Assembly (NCBI RefSeq): GCF_000308755.1
Contig: NZ_BAGF01000051.1
Span: forward strand, 1-59,653
Direction of reading: 5' to 3'
Length of the DNA: 59,653 nucleotides
DNA from: Nocardia pneumoniae NBRC 100136
GTDB taxonomy: Bacteria; Actinomycetota; Actinomycetes; Mycobacteriales; Mycobacteriaceae
Shown here: one piece after another, positions 43,238 to 50,904 of the stretch
Position numbering within the stretch: the stretch's first letter is position 1
Layout: each line of letters begins with the position of its first letter
Made by a program: the position numbers and the translations under genes
Notes under the pieces: model-generated
The model's database searches: none
Seen by the model: the letters and a program-made list of their open reading frames with translations, nothing else
What the model was told of the DNA's origin: nothing

Positions 43238-45301
43238 TCATGCCCCACCCTTGTTCGCGGACCGGATCTCGAAACCCTCGGCCGTCGGCGACGCGTTCTC
43301 TCGGCGGGCGATCCACGCGACGATGGTGGCCACCGCGTCCTCCACCGGCACCCCGTTGACCTGGGTGCCGTCGCGGAACCGGAAGCTGACGGCGTTCGCG
43401 TTCACGTCGCGCTCACCGGCGAGCAGCATGAACGGCACCTTCTGCGCGGTGTTGTTGAAGATCTTCTTCTGCATCCGGTCGTCGCTGCGATCCACCTGCG
43501 CGCGGACGCCCTCGTCGCGCAGTCGCTCGATCACCCGATCCAGATGCGGCACAAAAGTATCCGCCACCGGGATGCCGACGACCTGGACCGGCGAGAGCCA
43601 TGCCGGGAAGGCGCCCGCGTAGTGCTCGGTGAGCACGCCGAAGAAGCGCTCGATCGAACCGAACAGTGCCCGGTGGATCATCACCGGCCGCTTCTTGGTG
43701 CCGTCGGAGGCGGTGTACTCCAGCTCGAACAGCTCCGGCTCGAAGAAGTCGAGCTGAATGGTGGACATTTGCCAGTTGCGGCCCAGCGCGTCCTTGGCCT
43801 GCACCGAGATCTTCGGACCGTAGAAGGCGGCCCCGCCCGGATCCGGCACCAGCTGCAAACCGGAGGCCTCGGCGACCCGCGCCAGGGTCGCGGTGGCCTC
43901 CTCCCAGACCTCGTCCGAGCCGACGTACTTCTTCGGGTCCTTGGTGGACAGCTCGAGGTAGAAGTCGTCCAGGCCGTAATCCTTCAGCAGGTTCAACACG
44001 AATTGGAGGATGCTGGTGAGCTCCTCGGTCACCTGCTCCTGGGTGCAGTAGATGTGCGCGTCGTCCTGGGTCATGCCGCGCACCCGGGTCAGGCCGTGCA
44101 CCACGCCGGACTTCTCATACCGGTAGACCGAGCCGAATTCGAACAGCCGCAGCGGCAGTTCCCGGTACGACCGGCCGCGGGACCGGAAGATCAGGTTGTG
44201 CATCGGGCAGTTCATCGGCTTGACGTAGTAGTCCTGGCCGGGTTTGCGGACGCTGCCGTCCTCGTTGTACTCCGCGTCCAGGTGCATGGGCGGGAACATG
44301 CCGTCGGCGTACCAGTCCAGGTGCTTGGAGACCTCGAACAGGTGGCCCTTGGTGATGTGCGGGGTGTTGACGAACTCGTAGCCCGCGTCCACGTGCCGCC
44401 GGCGCGAGTAGTCCTCCAGCTCCTTGCGGATGATGCCGCCCTTGGGGTGGAACACCGGAAGGCCGGAACCGAGCTCGTCGGGGAAGCTGAACAGGTCCAG
44501 TTCCAGGCCGAGTTTGCGGTGGTCACGGCGCTCGGCCTCGGCGAGCAGGTGCAGGTGCTCGTCGAGCGCCTCCTGGGACTCCCACGCGGTGCCGTAGATG
44601 CGCTGCAGATCCTCGCGGTTCTGATCGCCGCGCCAGTACGCCGCGGAGCTGCGGGTCAGCTTGAAGGCCGGGATGAACTTGGTGGTCGGGATGTGCGGGC
44701 CGCGGCACAGATCCCCCCAGATCTTCTCGCCGGTGCGCGGGTCGAGGTTGTCGTAGATGGTCAGCTCTTTGCCGCCGACCTCCATGACCTCCGGGTCATC
44801 GATGCCGGATTTGTCGCCGATCAGCTCCAGTTTGAACGGCTCCGCGGCCAGCTCGGCCCTGGCGTCCTCCACCTCGACCACCCGGCGCGAGAACCGCTGC
44901 GCGCCTTTGACGATCTTCTTCATCCGGGATTCCAGCTTGGCCAGATCCTCCGGGGTGAACGGCCGGTCGACCCGGAAGTCGTAGTAGAAGCCGTCCTTGA
45001 TGTAGGGGCCGATGCCCAGCTTGGCCTCGGGAAACTCCTGCTGCACGGCCTGGGCCAAGACGTGCGCGGTGGAGTGCCGGATGACGTTGCGGCCGTCGTC
45101 GGTGTTCGCGGCCACCGGCTCCACCTCGACATCGGCGTCCGGGGTCCAGGACAGGTCCTTCAACTCGCCGTCCACGCGGACGACGACGATGGTGTCCGGT
45201 CCCTTGGTCGGCAGACCCGCTTCGCGCACCGCGGCGCCCGCCGTCGTCCCGGCCGGCACCCGGACGAGGGCGACTGGGCTGATGGGCGCTGAAGTGGTCA
45301 C
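43238..45301 (-). CDS. thrS: Threonine--tRNA ligase
   Basis: The predicted product has 687 aa from GTG 45301, with AAGGAG 9 nt upstream. Domains in order: TGS (about 1-70), editing/tRNA-SAD domain with RHSTAHVLAQAVQQEFP, class II catalytic core with motif 2 region (RVRGMTQDDAHIYCT) and zinc ligands (MNCPMHN), and the C-terminal anticodon-binding domain. It charges tRNA-Thr. No T-box leader is evident upstream. Confidence 0.97.
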   Translation of the reverse strand: MTTSAPISPVALVRVPAGTTAGAAVREAGLPTKGPDTIVVVRVDGELKDLSWTPDADVEVEPVAANTDDGRNVIRHSTAHVLAQAVQQEFPEAKLGIGPYIKDGFYYDFRVDRPFTPEDLAKLESRMKKIVKGAQRFSRRVVEVEDARAELAAEPFKLELIGDKSGIDDPEVMEVGGKELTIYDNLDPRTGEKIWGDLCRGPHIPTTKFIPAFKLTRSSAAYWRGDQNREDLQRIYGTAWESQEALDEHLHLLAEAERRDHRKLGLELDLFSFPDELGSGLPVFHPKGGIIRKELEDYSRRRHVDAGYEFVNTPHITKGHLFEVSKHLDWYADGMFPPMHLDAEYNEDGSVRKPGQDYYVKPMNCPMHNLIFRSRGRSYRELPLRLFEFGSVYRYEKSGVVHGLTRVRGMTQDDAHIYCTQEQVTEELTSILQFVLNLLKDYGLDDFYLELSTKDPKKYVGSDEVWEEATATLARVAEASGLQLVPDPGGAAFYGPKISVQAKDALGRNWQMSTIQLDFFEPELFELEYTASDGTKKRPVMIHRALFGSIERFFGVLTEHYAGAFPAWLSPVQVVGIPVADTFVPHLDRVIERLRDEGVRAQVDRSDDRMQKKIFNNTAQKVPFMLLAGERDVNANAVSFRFRDGTQVNGVPVEDAVATIVAWIARRENASPTAEGFEIRSANKGGA

Positions 45302-45421
45302 GGCTGCGCTCTCCTTGGCGTTCTCGTGTGCGGGCGGCTCCCCGCGGAATGGTGGCCGATCGCGTGTTCGCTCCGGCGCGACCATGCTACTGGCCCACGG
45401 CTGCGCGCTGCTCCACCGCCT

Positions 45422-46039
45422 TCAGCTCCCGGCGGCGAGGTCCGCGAGAAGTGCGTTTCGTTCGGCGGCTGGTCGTTTCGGGCAGCTGGTGCACATCTGG
45501 CAGCCCGGGACCTCGAAGACCAGGCAGCAGGAGATGCGCCGGACGAACGTGCGTCCGCCGATCTCGACGAATCGCGGCGCCGGAAGTCTGCCGCCGATCT
45601 CGGCGGCCAGCCGTGCGCCCGCGTCCGGCGAACCGGCGTCCAGCGCGCGGTTGCCGATCGCGTCGGCGGCGATCGCCCATAGTGCGGGGATTCCCGCCCC
45701 GGACACCGCGGCGACCGGCGGGATCACGGCGGTGAACGTGTCGCGCAGGGCCGCCGCGCAGCCGACCGGCACGCCGTCGTCCGCGCGGATGCGCACCCGT
45801 TCGATGCCGCCGTCCGGGCGCACCGCACAATCCAGCCGGTCGAGTGCGGCCTCCGGGGCCGGTTCGTCGTGCGCGTACGCCCGCGCGATCTGCTCCACCA
45901 ACGCGGAGGCGACCATGCACCACCACAGCGTGCCCGCGATGCGCGGCGACGTGGTGCCCCACGAGTGACCCATTTCCGCGATACGCGCGGCCAGCCACTC
46001 CGGCTGGGTGAGCGTCCGTCCCGGGACGGTGGTCACCAT
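45422..46039 (-). CDS. FhuF-like (2Fe-2S) protein
   Basis: The predicted product has 205 aa from ATG 46039, overlapping the upstream stop as ATGGTGA. The C-terminus has CCLVFEVPGCQMCTSCP, the CC-x(n)-C-xx-C cluster motif of FhuF ferric-siderophore reductases. The N-terminal part resembles the FhuF-like helical domain. It may release iron from siderophores in the cytoplasm. No siderophore transport genes are adjacent. Confidence 0.8.
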   Translation of the reverse strand: MVTTVPGRTLTQPEWLAARIAEMGHSWGTTSPRIAGTLWWCMVASALVEQIARAYAHDEPAPEAALDRLDCAVRPDGGIERVRIRADDGVPVGCAAALRDTFTAVIPPVAAVSGAGIPALWAIAADAIGNRALDAGSPDAGARLAAEIGGRLPAPRFVEIGGRTFVRRISCCLVFEVPGCQMCTSCPKRPAAERNALLADLAAGS

Positions 46040-46464
46040 TGCAGGGGGCTGCGCAGCCATTCCCATTCGACTCCGATCCAACTACCCACGATCCCGAACG
46101 TTCCCAATACCCACAGCGTCGCGACGACCAGCGCGACGGTGGCGGCCGCGGCGAACACCCGCATGGCCGGACCCCGGGCGGAATACCACGCCATGCCCTG
46201 CCGGTACCGGTCCCGCAACCACCCCAATGCTCTACGCGCCCAAGCGAATTCGGTGGCGAGGATGCCGAGCCCGGCGAACACGATCGCCCAGCCGGGTCCG
46301 GGATACGGAATCGCGAGGATGCCGACCGCGAGCACGGCGACACCGACCACCGCGACCCCGATCCGGTAGGCGAGATACAGCGTAGGTCGTCGCGCGAGCC
46401 CGGCACGGAAGGCACGCCAGCCGGTCGGCCGATCGGTCGAGCTCGTTTCCAGATCTGCGGTCAC
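46033..46464 (-). CDS. TIGR02611-type small membrane protein
   Basis: The predicted product has 143 aa from GTG 46464. Three to four hydrophobic segments surround the motif YPGPGWAIVFAGLGILATEFAWARRAL, diagnostic for the TIGR02611 family of actinobacterial membrane proteins. Its function is unknown. It overlaps the FhuF-like gene by 7 nt, so the two are translationally coupled. Confidence 0.85.
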   Translation of the reverse strand: MTADLETSSTDRPTGWRAFRAGLARRPTLYLAYRIGVAVVGVAVLAVGILAIPYPGPGWAIVFAGLGILATEFAWARRALGWLRDRYRQGMAWYSARGPAMRVFAAAATVALVVATLWVLGTFGIVGSWIGVEWEWLRSPLQW

Positions 46465-46523
46465 GTCCCCAGGGTACGAGCAATCGGCGCCCGGAATTCC
46501 GCTCCCACCTGACCGGATACGAC

Positions 46524-46556
46524 GATCCCGCCCGGGCGGCGGCCCCGGGCGGGATC
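46524..46556. terminator. Hairpin terminator after the SulP-carbonic anhydrase gene
   Basis: A perfect 13-bp stem (GATCCCGCCCGGG and complement) with a 7-nt loop lies 15 nt beyond the SulP-carbonic anhydrase stop and about 60 nt before the next start on the same strand. It has no U-tract. It should end the transcript coming from 48820. Confidence 0.75.
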
Positions 46557-46570
46557 ACTCGTCCGGTCGA

Positions 46571-48820
46571 TCACACGAGTTCGGCCGCGGGCTGGCGTCC
46601 CGCGTCATCGATGTGCGCGATCCCGTTCACCGTCACCTCGACGACCCGCGCGCTGGCGATGTCGAAGAACAGGCCCGACACCGTGAGGCCGCGCTCGTCG
46701 ATCGCCTTGCGGACCGCGGGGTGCCGCCGCAGCGTCTCCAACTGCACCGCGACATTCACCATGGCGAGCTGGTCGACCTCGCCGAACCCGGCCTCCCGCG
46801 CCGCGACCGCCACCGGATGGCCCGCGCGGAACCGCTCCAGGCTCGGCCGGGCGTGCGTGAGCCAGGCGTCCACACCGGGGACCTCGGCCCCGGAGTGCAG
46901 CGCCGCCATGGCTCCACACGACGAGTGCCCGCACACCACGACCGATCGGACGTTCAGATTCTCCAGCGCGAACACGAGCGCGGCCTCGACCGACGCGTCA
47001 CCCTCGACGGGCACCAGGTTGCCCACGTTGCGGACGGTGAAGAGGTCGCCGGGCCCGCTGTTGGTGATGATGTTCGGCACGATCCGCGAGTCCGCGCAGG
47101 TCAGGAAGAACGAATCCGGGTCCTGCTTATCGCGCAGCTCGTCCAGGTGCGGCCGGACGACATGCGCGTGACTGCGGTGGTAGGCCGCGACGCCCGCCGC
47201 GACCGGGTTCTCGTGCTCCTTGCCGTGGCGCCATGGACCGAGGACCTCATCCCAGACCGATCGGGCGAAGCTCCGCGCGGGTGGCTTCGCCGTGGCATGC
47301 GCCATCCTGGCGCCGCCGATCTCCACGAACTCCACGCTGCCGCCCTGGTTCTCCTGGTGGCGTGCGAACTCCTCGATGGCTTCGAAAGCGGCGTGATCGA
47401 GGAAATCGACCGTCATCTCCACCGTGACGTCGGCTCCCGCGGGGATCTTCGCGAACTGCGCCGACAACTTCGGCAGCGCGAGGAAGGTGGCCGAGCCGTC
47501 GATGGTGACCAGCCAGCGTCCCGTGCCGGGGACCGGCTCGGCCTTGATCGCCACCCGGACCACCCGCCACAGCAGCAGGCCGAACGCCAGTCCGAGGCCG
47601 ATCAGCACGCCCTCGAGCAGGTTCAGGAACACCACGCCGAGCACGGTCACCGCGTACACCAGCAGGTCACCGGTGCGCCGGGCCAGCTTGATATGGGCCA
47701 GCTTGACCAGCTGGGTGCCGATCACGATGAGCAGACCGGCCAGCGCGGCCTTCGGAACCTGCTCCACCACGGAGACCAGCGCCACCGAGAACACCAGAAC
47801 CCAGACGCCGTGCAGCACCGCGGACGCCCGGCTGTGCGCACCCGCAGCCACGTTCGCCGAGCTGCGCACGATCACGCCGGTGACCGGCAGGCCGCCGAGC
47901 AGGCCGGAGAGCACGTTGGCCGAGCCCTGACCGATCAGCTCGCGGTCGAAGTTCGTGCGCTTGCGCGTGTGCATCTTGTCCACGGCCACCGCGGACAACA
48001 GGCTCTCCACGCTGGCGATCAGCGCGATGGTGAGGATCGCCAGCGCCAGGGCCGACCAGTCACCACTGGGCAGCGCGGGCAGGCCGATCGCGTCGAACAG
48101 CGAGCCGTTCAGCACGAGGCGCTCGGCGCCGGTCGGCAGTGCCAGCGAGAGCACGGTGCCCGCGAGGACCGCGACCAGTGGACCCGGGACCAAGCGGACT
48201 TTGGCGGGCACGTACTTCCAGCCGACCATGATCGCGATCACGACCGCGCCGATGAACGCGCCGCCGCCGTGCAGCGAGGTCAGCTGCCCGGGCAGCTCGA
48301 CGATGTTGCGCCAGGCGGAGCTGTGCGAGGAACCACCGAGCAGCACATGGATCTGCTGGAGCGCGATGGTGATGCCGATACCGGCGAGCATCGCGTGCAC
48401 CACCACCGGCGCCACTGCCAGTGCGGCCCTGGCAACGCGACTGAGCCCGAACAGGATCTGCAGCACACCGGCGGCGCAGACGATGAAACAGGTTGTTCGC
48501 CAGCCGAATTGGTTGATCGTCTCGGCTACCACCACGGTGAGGCCCGCGGCGGGGCCGCTCACCTGCAGTACCGAGCCACCGAGCGTCCCGGCGACGATGC
48601 CGCCGATCACGGCGGCGATCAGTCCGGCGGCGACCGGCGCTCCGGAGGCCACCGCGATGCCGAGCGAAAGCGGTAGCGCGACAAGGAAGACCACGATGGA
48701 GGCGGGCACATCGTGGCGGAGGATGTCCGTGACGCGGTCGGGTAACAGTCCGGACTTGGGGTCCGGGCCCGTAACTGCGGGCGGTGACAGTGGCGGGGCC
48801 AAATCCTGGTCGATAGCCAT
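46571..48820 (-). CDS. SulP transporter-STAS-beta-carbonic anhydrase fusion
   Basis: The predicted product has 749 aa from ATG 48820, with AAGGAG 4 nt upstream. Residues about 35-410 form the SulP anion transporter core (RHDVPASIVVFLVALPLSLGIAVASGAPV; ESLLSAVAVDKMHTRKRTNFDRELIGQGSANVLSGLLGGLPVTG). Residues about 430-510 are a STAS domain. Residues about 540-740 form a beta-carbonic anhydrase with zinc ligands in CADSR and CGHSSCG. It probably imports bicarbonate or another anion and interconverts it with CO2 at the membrane. The same fusion exists in mycobacteria. Upstream is a structured leader and a phased repeat element. Confidence 0.93.
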   Translation of the reverse strand: MAIDQDLAPPLSPPAVTGPDPKSGLLPDRVTDILRHDVPASIVVFLVALPLSLGIAVASGAPVAAGLIAAVIGGIVAGTLGGSVLQVSGPAAGLTVVVAETINQFGWRTTCFIVCAAGVLQILFGLSRVARAALAVAPVVVHAMLAGIGITIALQQIHVLLGGSSHSSAWRNIVELPGQLTSLHGGGAFIGAVVIAIMVGWKYVPAKVRLVPGPLVAVLAGTVLSLALPTGAERLVLNGSLFDAIGLPALPSGDWSALALAILTIALIASVESLLSAVAVDKMHTRKRTNFDRELIGQGSANVLSGLLGGLPVTGVIVRSSANVAAGAHSRASAVLHGVWVLVFSVALVSVVEQVPKAALAGLLIVIGTQLVKLAHIKLARRTGDLLVYAVTVLGVVFLNLLEGVLIGLGLAFGLLLWRVVRVAIKAEPVPGTGRWLVTIDGSATFLALPKLSAQFAKIPAGADVTVEMTVDFLDHAAFEAIEEFARHQENQGGSVEFVEIGGARMAHATAKPPARSFARSVWDEVLGPWRHGKEHENPVAAGVAAYHRSHAHVVRPHLDELRDKQDPDSFFLTCADSRIVPNIITNSGPGDLFTVRNVGNLVPVEGDASVEAALVFALENLNVRSVVVCGHSSCGAMAALHSGAEVPGVDAWLTHARPSLERFRAGHPVAVAAREAGFGEVDQLAMVNVAVQLETLRRHPAVRKAIDERGLTVSGLFFDIASARVVEVTVNGIAHIDDAGRQPAAELV

Positions 48821-48824
48821 GACT

Positions 48825-48871
48825 CTCCTTCGCCGACTCGGCTGTTTCGCCGAGGTCGGTTGACGATCAAC
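48825..48871 (-). promoter_or_regulatory. Leader A: two abutting hairpins before the SulP-carbonic anhydrase start
   Basis: Reading the minus strand, hairpin 1 (48859-48871) is GTTGA-TCG-TCAAC. Hairpin 2 (48833-48859) is CCGACCTCGGC, loop GAAACA, then GCCGAGTCGG, with one bulged C. The Shine-Dalgarno AAGGAG (48825-48830) follows directly. The same order, abutment and downstream CGGCGAAGGAGA recur in leader B at 49644-49681. This suggests a conserved RNA element controlling translation or stability. Confidence 0.5.
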
Positions 48872-48965
48872 ATGTCCAGCAGGGCACAAGACCGCGAACC
48901 GGCATCTCGCGGTGAAGCAGTCCCGACACAGCGATGAGTCGAGATGTAAACGCCGACAAGTGTAT

Positions 48966-48994
48966 TAGTAAAGACTTAGCAAAGGCTGAGAAAG
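48966..48994. promoter_or_regulatory. Phased AAAG repeat element A
   Basis: AAAG begins at 48970, 48981 and 48991 (periods 11 and 10). TAGTAAAGACTTAGCAAAG at 48966-48984 matches element B at 18 of 19 positions. It lies about 146 nt upstream of the SulP-carbonic anhydrase ATG, where a promoter is expected; TACTAA or TAATAC on the minus strand next to it could be the -10. Helical phasing suggests an OmpR/PhoB-type response regulator. Confidence 0.5.
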
Positions 48995-49643
48995 TGGGCA
49001 GATTGTGTGTTGTTCCCCACTGCCCGCTGGTTGTCATGACCGTGATCCACCGCACAGCACGTGACATGGCTCATGGCCGAACAACCACTGTGGCCTGGGC
49101 GATTCCGGCGACGATGTCGCCGATCACGCGTGCCGCCGGGAGATCGACGGCCCGCGTCCTGCCGAATTCCCCGACCCACGGCCGGATGCGCCCGCGATGT
49201 CTCCAGCGGCACTCGGCGCCGACCATGCCCACCCGATCCGCTGCCCACGATTCGGCGACAGCCACCGACTGCCGCTGAGGAGGAACGGATTTCGTGACCT
49301 GCCGCTGCCGACGGCCTTGCGCACGGTGGAGGCGTCCTGCGCGCGGACAGTGAAACAGGTTGCGGCTCAGGAGAAGCGAGGCGCGCCTCTCGGCGGCGAC
49401 CACGGTAGCGCTCGAACGACGTGCTGCGCCGACCTGGATGACGTAGCCATCGAGCAGTTCGGCGGCCATGCGGACCACGACGGCGACGCGTGGCACCGAC
49501 AGGGACGAGCGAAACAGGCGGGGCCACACGAGGAATCGCGACGAAAACGGATGGATCGACACAGCCGTTTGCAACCGGTCGATCGACCGTGCCTGCGTGC
49601 GGCGACGTCCGTGGTGCGGGATCGGTGTCGGTGGACATATTTT
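48995..49643 (-). other. Unassigned stretch; possible decayed gene starting at ATG 49638
   Basis: A very good ribosome site (AAGGAG, 5 nt spacing) precedes ATG 49638, and the frame begins MSTDTDPAPRTSPHAGTVDR. After about 50 residues it becomes Arg-rich and low in coding character. From about 49500 a different minus frame (VAVVVRMAAELLDGYVIQVGA) reads better and ends at 49071. I recognise no family in any frame. A frameshifted, decaying gene behind a still intact leader is the simplest reading. Confidence 0.3.
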
Positions 49644-49681
49644 CTCCTTCGCCGGGTCCACACCCGGTTCATCGGTCAAAC
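49644..49681 (-). promoter_or_regulatory. Leader B: two abutting hairpins before ATG 49638
   Basis: Minus strand: hairpin 1 (49667-49681) is GTTTG-ACCGA-TGAAC with two G-U pairs, and hairpin 2 (49652-49667) is CCGGGT-GTGG-ACCCGG. Then comes AAGGAG (49644-49649). Compared with leader A, the stem sequences differ but pairing is kept, and both are preceded by ACATGTT. The flanking CGGCGAAGGAGA is identical. Confidence 0.5.
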
Positions 49682-49770
49682 ATGTTCTTGGCATCGAAAT
49701 CGAGCAGCGGGCGAAGCCGGGACGTTCCTCGGTCCAGGAGGCGCGACCCGTGACGCAGAGCTCGCATTGA

Positions 49771-49800
49771 TAGTAAAGACTTCGCAAAGCACCTGGAAAG
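49771..49800. promoter_or_regulatory. Phased AAAG repeat element B
   Basis: AAAG begins at 49775, 49786 and 49797, an exact 11-nt period. TAGTAAAGACTTCGCAAAG (49771-49789) nearly repeats element A. Its distance to ATG 49638 (133 nt) and to the hairpins parallels the arrangement at 48966. The region 49801-49920 holds nothing else I can support. Confidence 0.5.
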
Positions 49801-49920
49801 GTTTCGGGTCGAACTGATCGCAACCGCTACCAAAATGTGATCCAGGTCACACTGGAAGCTGGGCTCGGGGACGACAACTGCCTACTACTCGGCCTCGGCG
49901 TTCGCGCCGTCTGGAGGCCC

Positions 49921-49958
49921 AGAGAAAAGAGAAGACCGGGCATACACTGCACCGGTCT
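49921..49958 (-). terminator. Terminator of tRNA-Val(CAC)
   Basis: On the minus strand a 7-bp stem AGACCGG/CCGGTCT, loop of 12 nt with an inner GCA/TGC pairing, is followed by a pyrimidine run (TCTCTTTTCTCT). It lies 12 nt downstream of the tRNA. Confidence 0.7.
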
Positions 49959-49969
49959 CGCCAATCGAG

Positions 49970-50041
49970 TGGTCCCAGCTGGGATCGAACCAGCGACCTT
50001 CCGCGTGTGAGGCGGACGCTCTCCCGCTGAGCTATGAGACC
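49970..50041 (-). tRNA. tRNA-Val (anticodon CAC)
   Basis: Complete cloverleaf on the minus strand. The acceptor stem is GGTCTCA/TGGGACC with discriminator A, and the anticodon stem TCCGC/GCGGA encloses loop CTCACAC (anticodon CAC). The T-loop TTCGATC is standard. CCA is not encoded. It decodes GUG. Confidence 0.95.
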
Positions 50042-50086
50042 TGACCTGCGCCCGGTGGTGCGGGGATGCCCTCCGGACGAGACGAA

Positions 50087-50117
50087 ACATTAGCACGCGC
50101 CACCGGCGGTTCACCAA
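50087..50117 (-). promoter_or_regulatory. Promoter of tRNA-Val(CAC)
   Basis: TAATGT (50087-50092) as -10 and TTGGTG (50112-50117) as -35 at 19-nt spacing, minus strand, about 45 nt before the tRNA. The sequence around the -10, GCTAATGTT followed by GTCTCG, is shared with the tRNA-Gly promoter. No gene is seen in 50118-50326. Confidence 0.55.
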
Positions 50118-50326
50118 ATCGCCACCGGGACAGAGGCGGCTCGTGCGCGCGGGGCCAGCAGTCGCAAGACGCCCCAGCCCCACCGAAGGCAGTCCCGCGC
50201 CGGAGGCAAGGGGCACCAAACCGGACCGACGACCCGACACAGAAGCACCCCTTCCCCCACCAACCACACCGGCCACCGGCGTCACAGTGCGCAAGGTTCT
50301 CGATTTCCCGCGTTCTACCAGCGGAT

Positions 50327-50356
50327 TTGTACCTTTCACCTGGCGTCCGCTAATGT
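50327..50356 (+). promoter_or_regulatory. Promoter of the tRNA Gly-Cys-Val cluster
   Basis: TTGTAC (-35) and TAATGT (-10) with 18-nt spacing, 49 nt upstream of tRNA-Gly. The GCTAATGTT...GTCTCG context matches the promoter of the divergent tRNA-Val. Confidence 0.65.
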
Positions 50357-50405
50357 TCTGTCTCGCACCACGGAGGCCGGAAACGAGCCGCCGAGATGCG
50401 AAAAT

Positions 50406-50478
50406 GCGGATGTAGCGCAGCTGGTAGCGCATCACCTTGCCAAGGTGAGGGTCGCGGGTTCGAATCCCGTCATCCGCT
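50406..50478 (+). tRNA. tRNA-Gly (anticodon GCC)
   Basis: Acceptor stem GCGGATG/CATCCGC with discriminator T; anticodon arm TCACC-TTGCCAA-GGTGA gives GCC; T-arm GCGGGTTCGAATCCCGT. CCA is not encoded. First of three tRNAs in a row. Confidence 0.95.
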
Positions 50479-50522
50479 CGAGAGGTAGGGCCAGGCAGCA
50501 TTACGCCTTCCCGCCTTTGCGC

Positions 50523-50593
50523 GGTGGAGTGGCCGAGTGGTGAGGCAACGGCCTGCAAAGCCGTGCACACGGGTTCGATTCCCGTCTCCACCT
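50523..50593 (+). tRNA. tRNA-Cys (anticodon GCA)
   Basis: Acceptor stem GGTGGAG/CTCCACC with discriminator T, as expected for tRNA-Cys; the anticodon loop CTGCAAA gives GCA. It ends one base before the next tRNA. Confidence 0.95.
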
Positions 50594-50594
50594 C

Positions 50595-50669
50595 GCGCGA
50601 TTAGCTCAGCGGGAGAGCGCTTCCCTGACACGGAAGAGGTCACTGGTTCAATCCCAGTATCGCGCACCA
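50595..50669 (+). tRNA. tRNA-Val (anticodon GAC)
   Basis: Acceptor stem GCGCGAT/ATCGCGC with discriminator A and an encoded CCA (50667-50669); the anticodon loop CTGACAC gives GAC. Only one base separates it from tRNA-Cys, so the two must be processed from a common precursor. Confidence 0.95.
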
Positions 50670-50684
50670 TCGAAATAGCAGGTC

Positions 50685-50712
50685 AGCCCCGGTTTCCACC
50701 GGGGCTTTCTTG
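50685..50712 (+). terminator. Terminator of the tRNA cluster
   Basis: Perfect 9-bp stem AGCCCCGGT/ACCGGGGCT with tetraloop TTCC, followed by TTTCTTGTT. It starts 16 nt after the last tRNA. Confidence 0.85.
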
Positions 50713-50904
50713 TTCCCGCATCCCTGACGTGCCCGTCGCGATCCAGCGCCCGCCCGACTCGCCGGAGCGGGCTGCGCCTGCTCCGGCTTCACCCTGACGA
50801 TGTACCGGACGTACATCGAGTCCCGGCCGCGGGGAAGGTCGGCTGTCGGTGGGTGGGGATACGCTGTGGCGCACAGTGCCGGAGCCGAGTCAGGGGGTTG
50901 TCGC

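Noticed and set aside
45302..45421. T-box riboswitch upstream of thrS
   Set aside because: The short upstream region shows no T-box sequence or specifier/antiterminator structure.
48825..48994. Known c-di-AMP (ydaO) or other named riboswitch in leader A
   Set aside because: The hairpins are too small and lack the conserved ydaO sequence blocks; no named class could be matched.
49197..49817. 206-codon plus-strand frame between the SulP gene and the tRNAs
   Set aside because: Composition is random-looking, and it runs antisense through leader B, whose features indicate minus-strand transcription.
50406..50669. Integration site (att) at the tRNA cluster
   Set aside because: No second copy of a tRNA 3' end, integrase gene or compositional boundary was found within the window.
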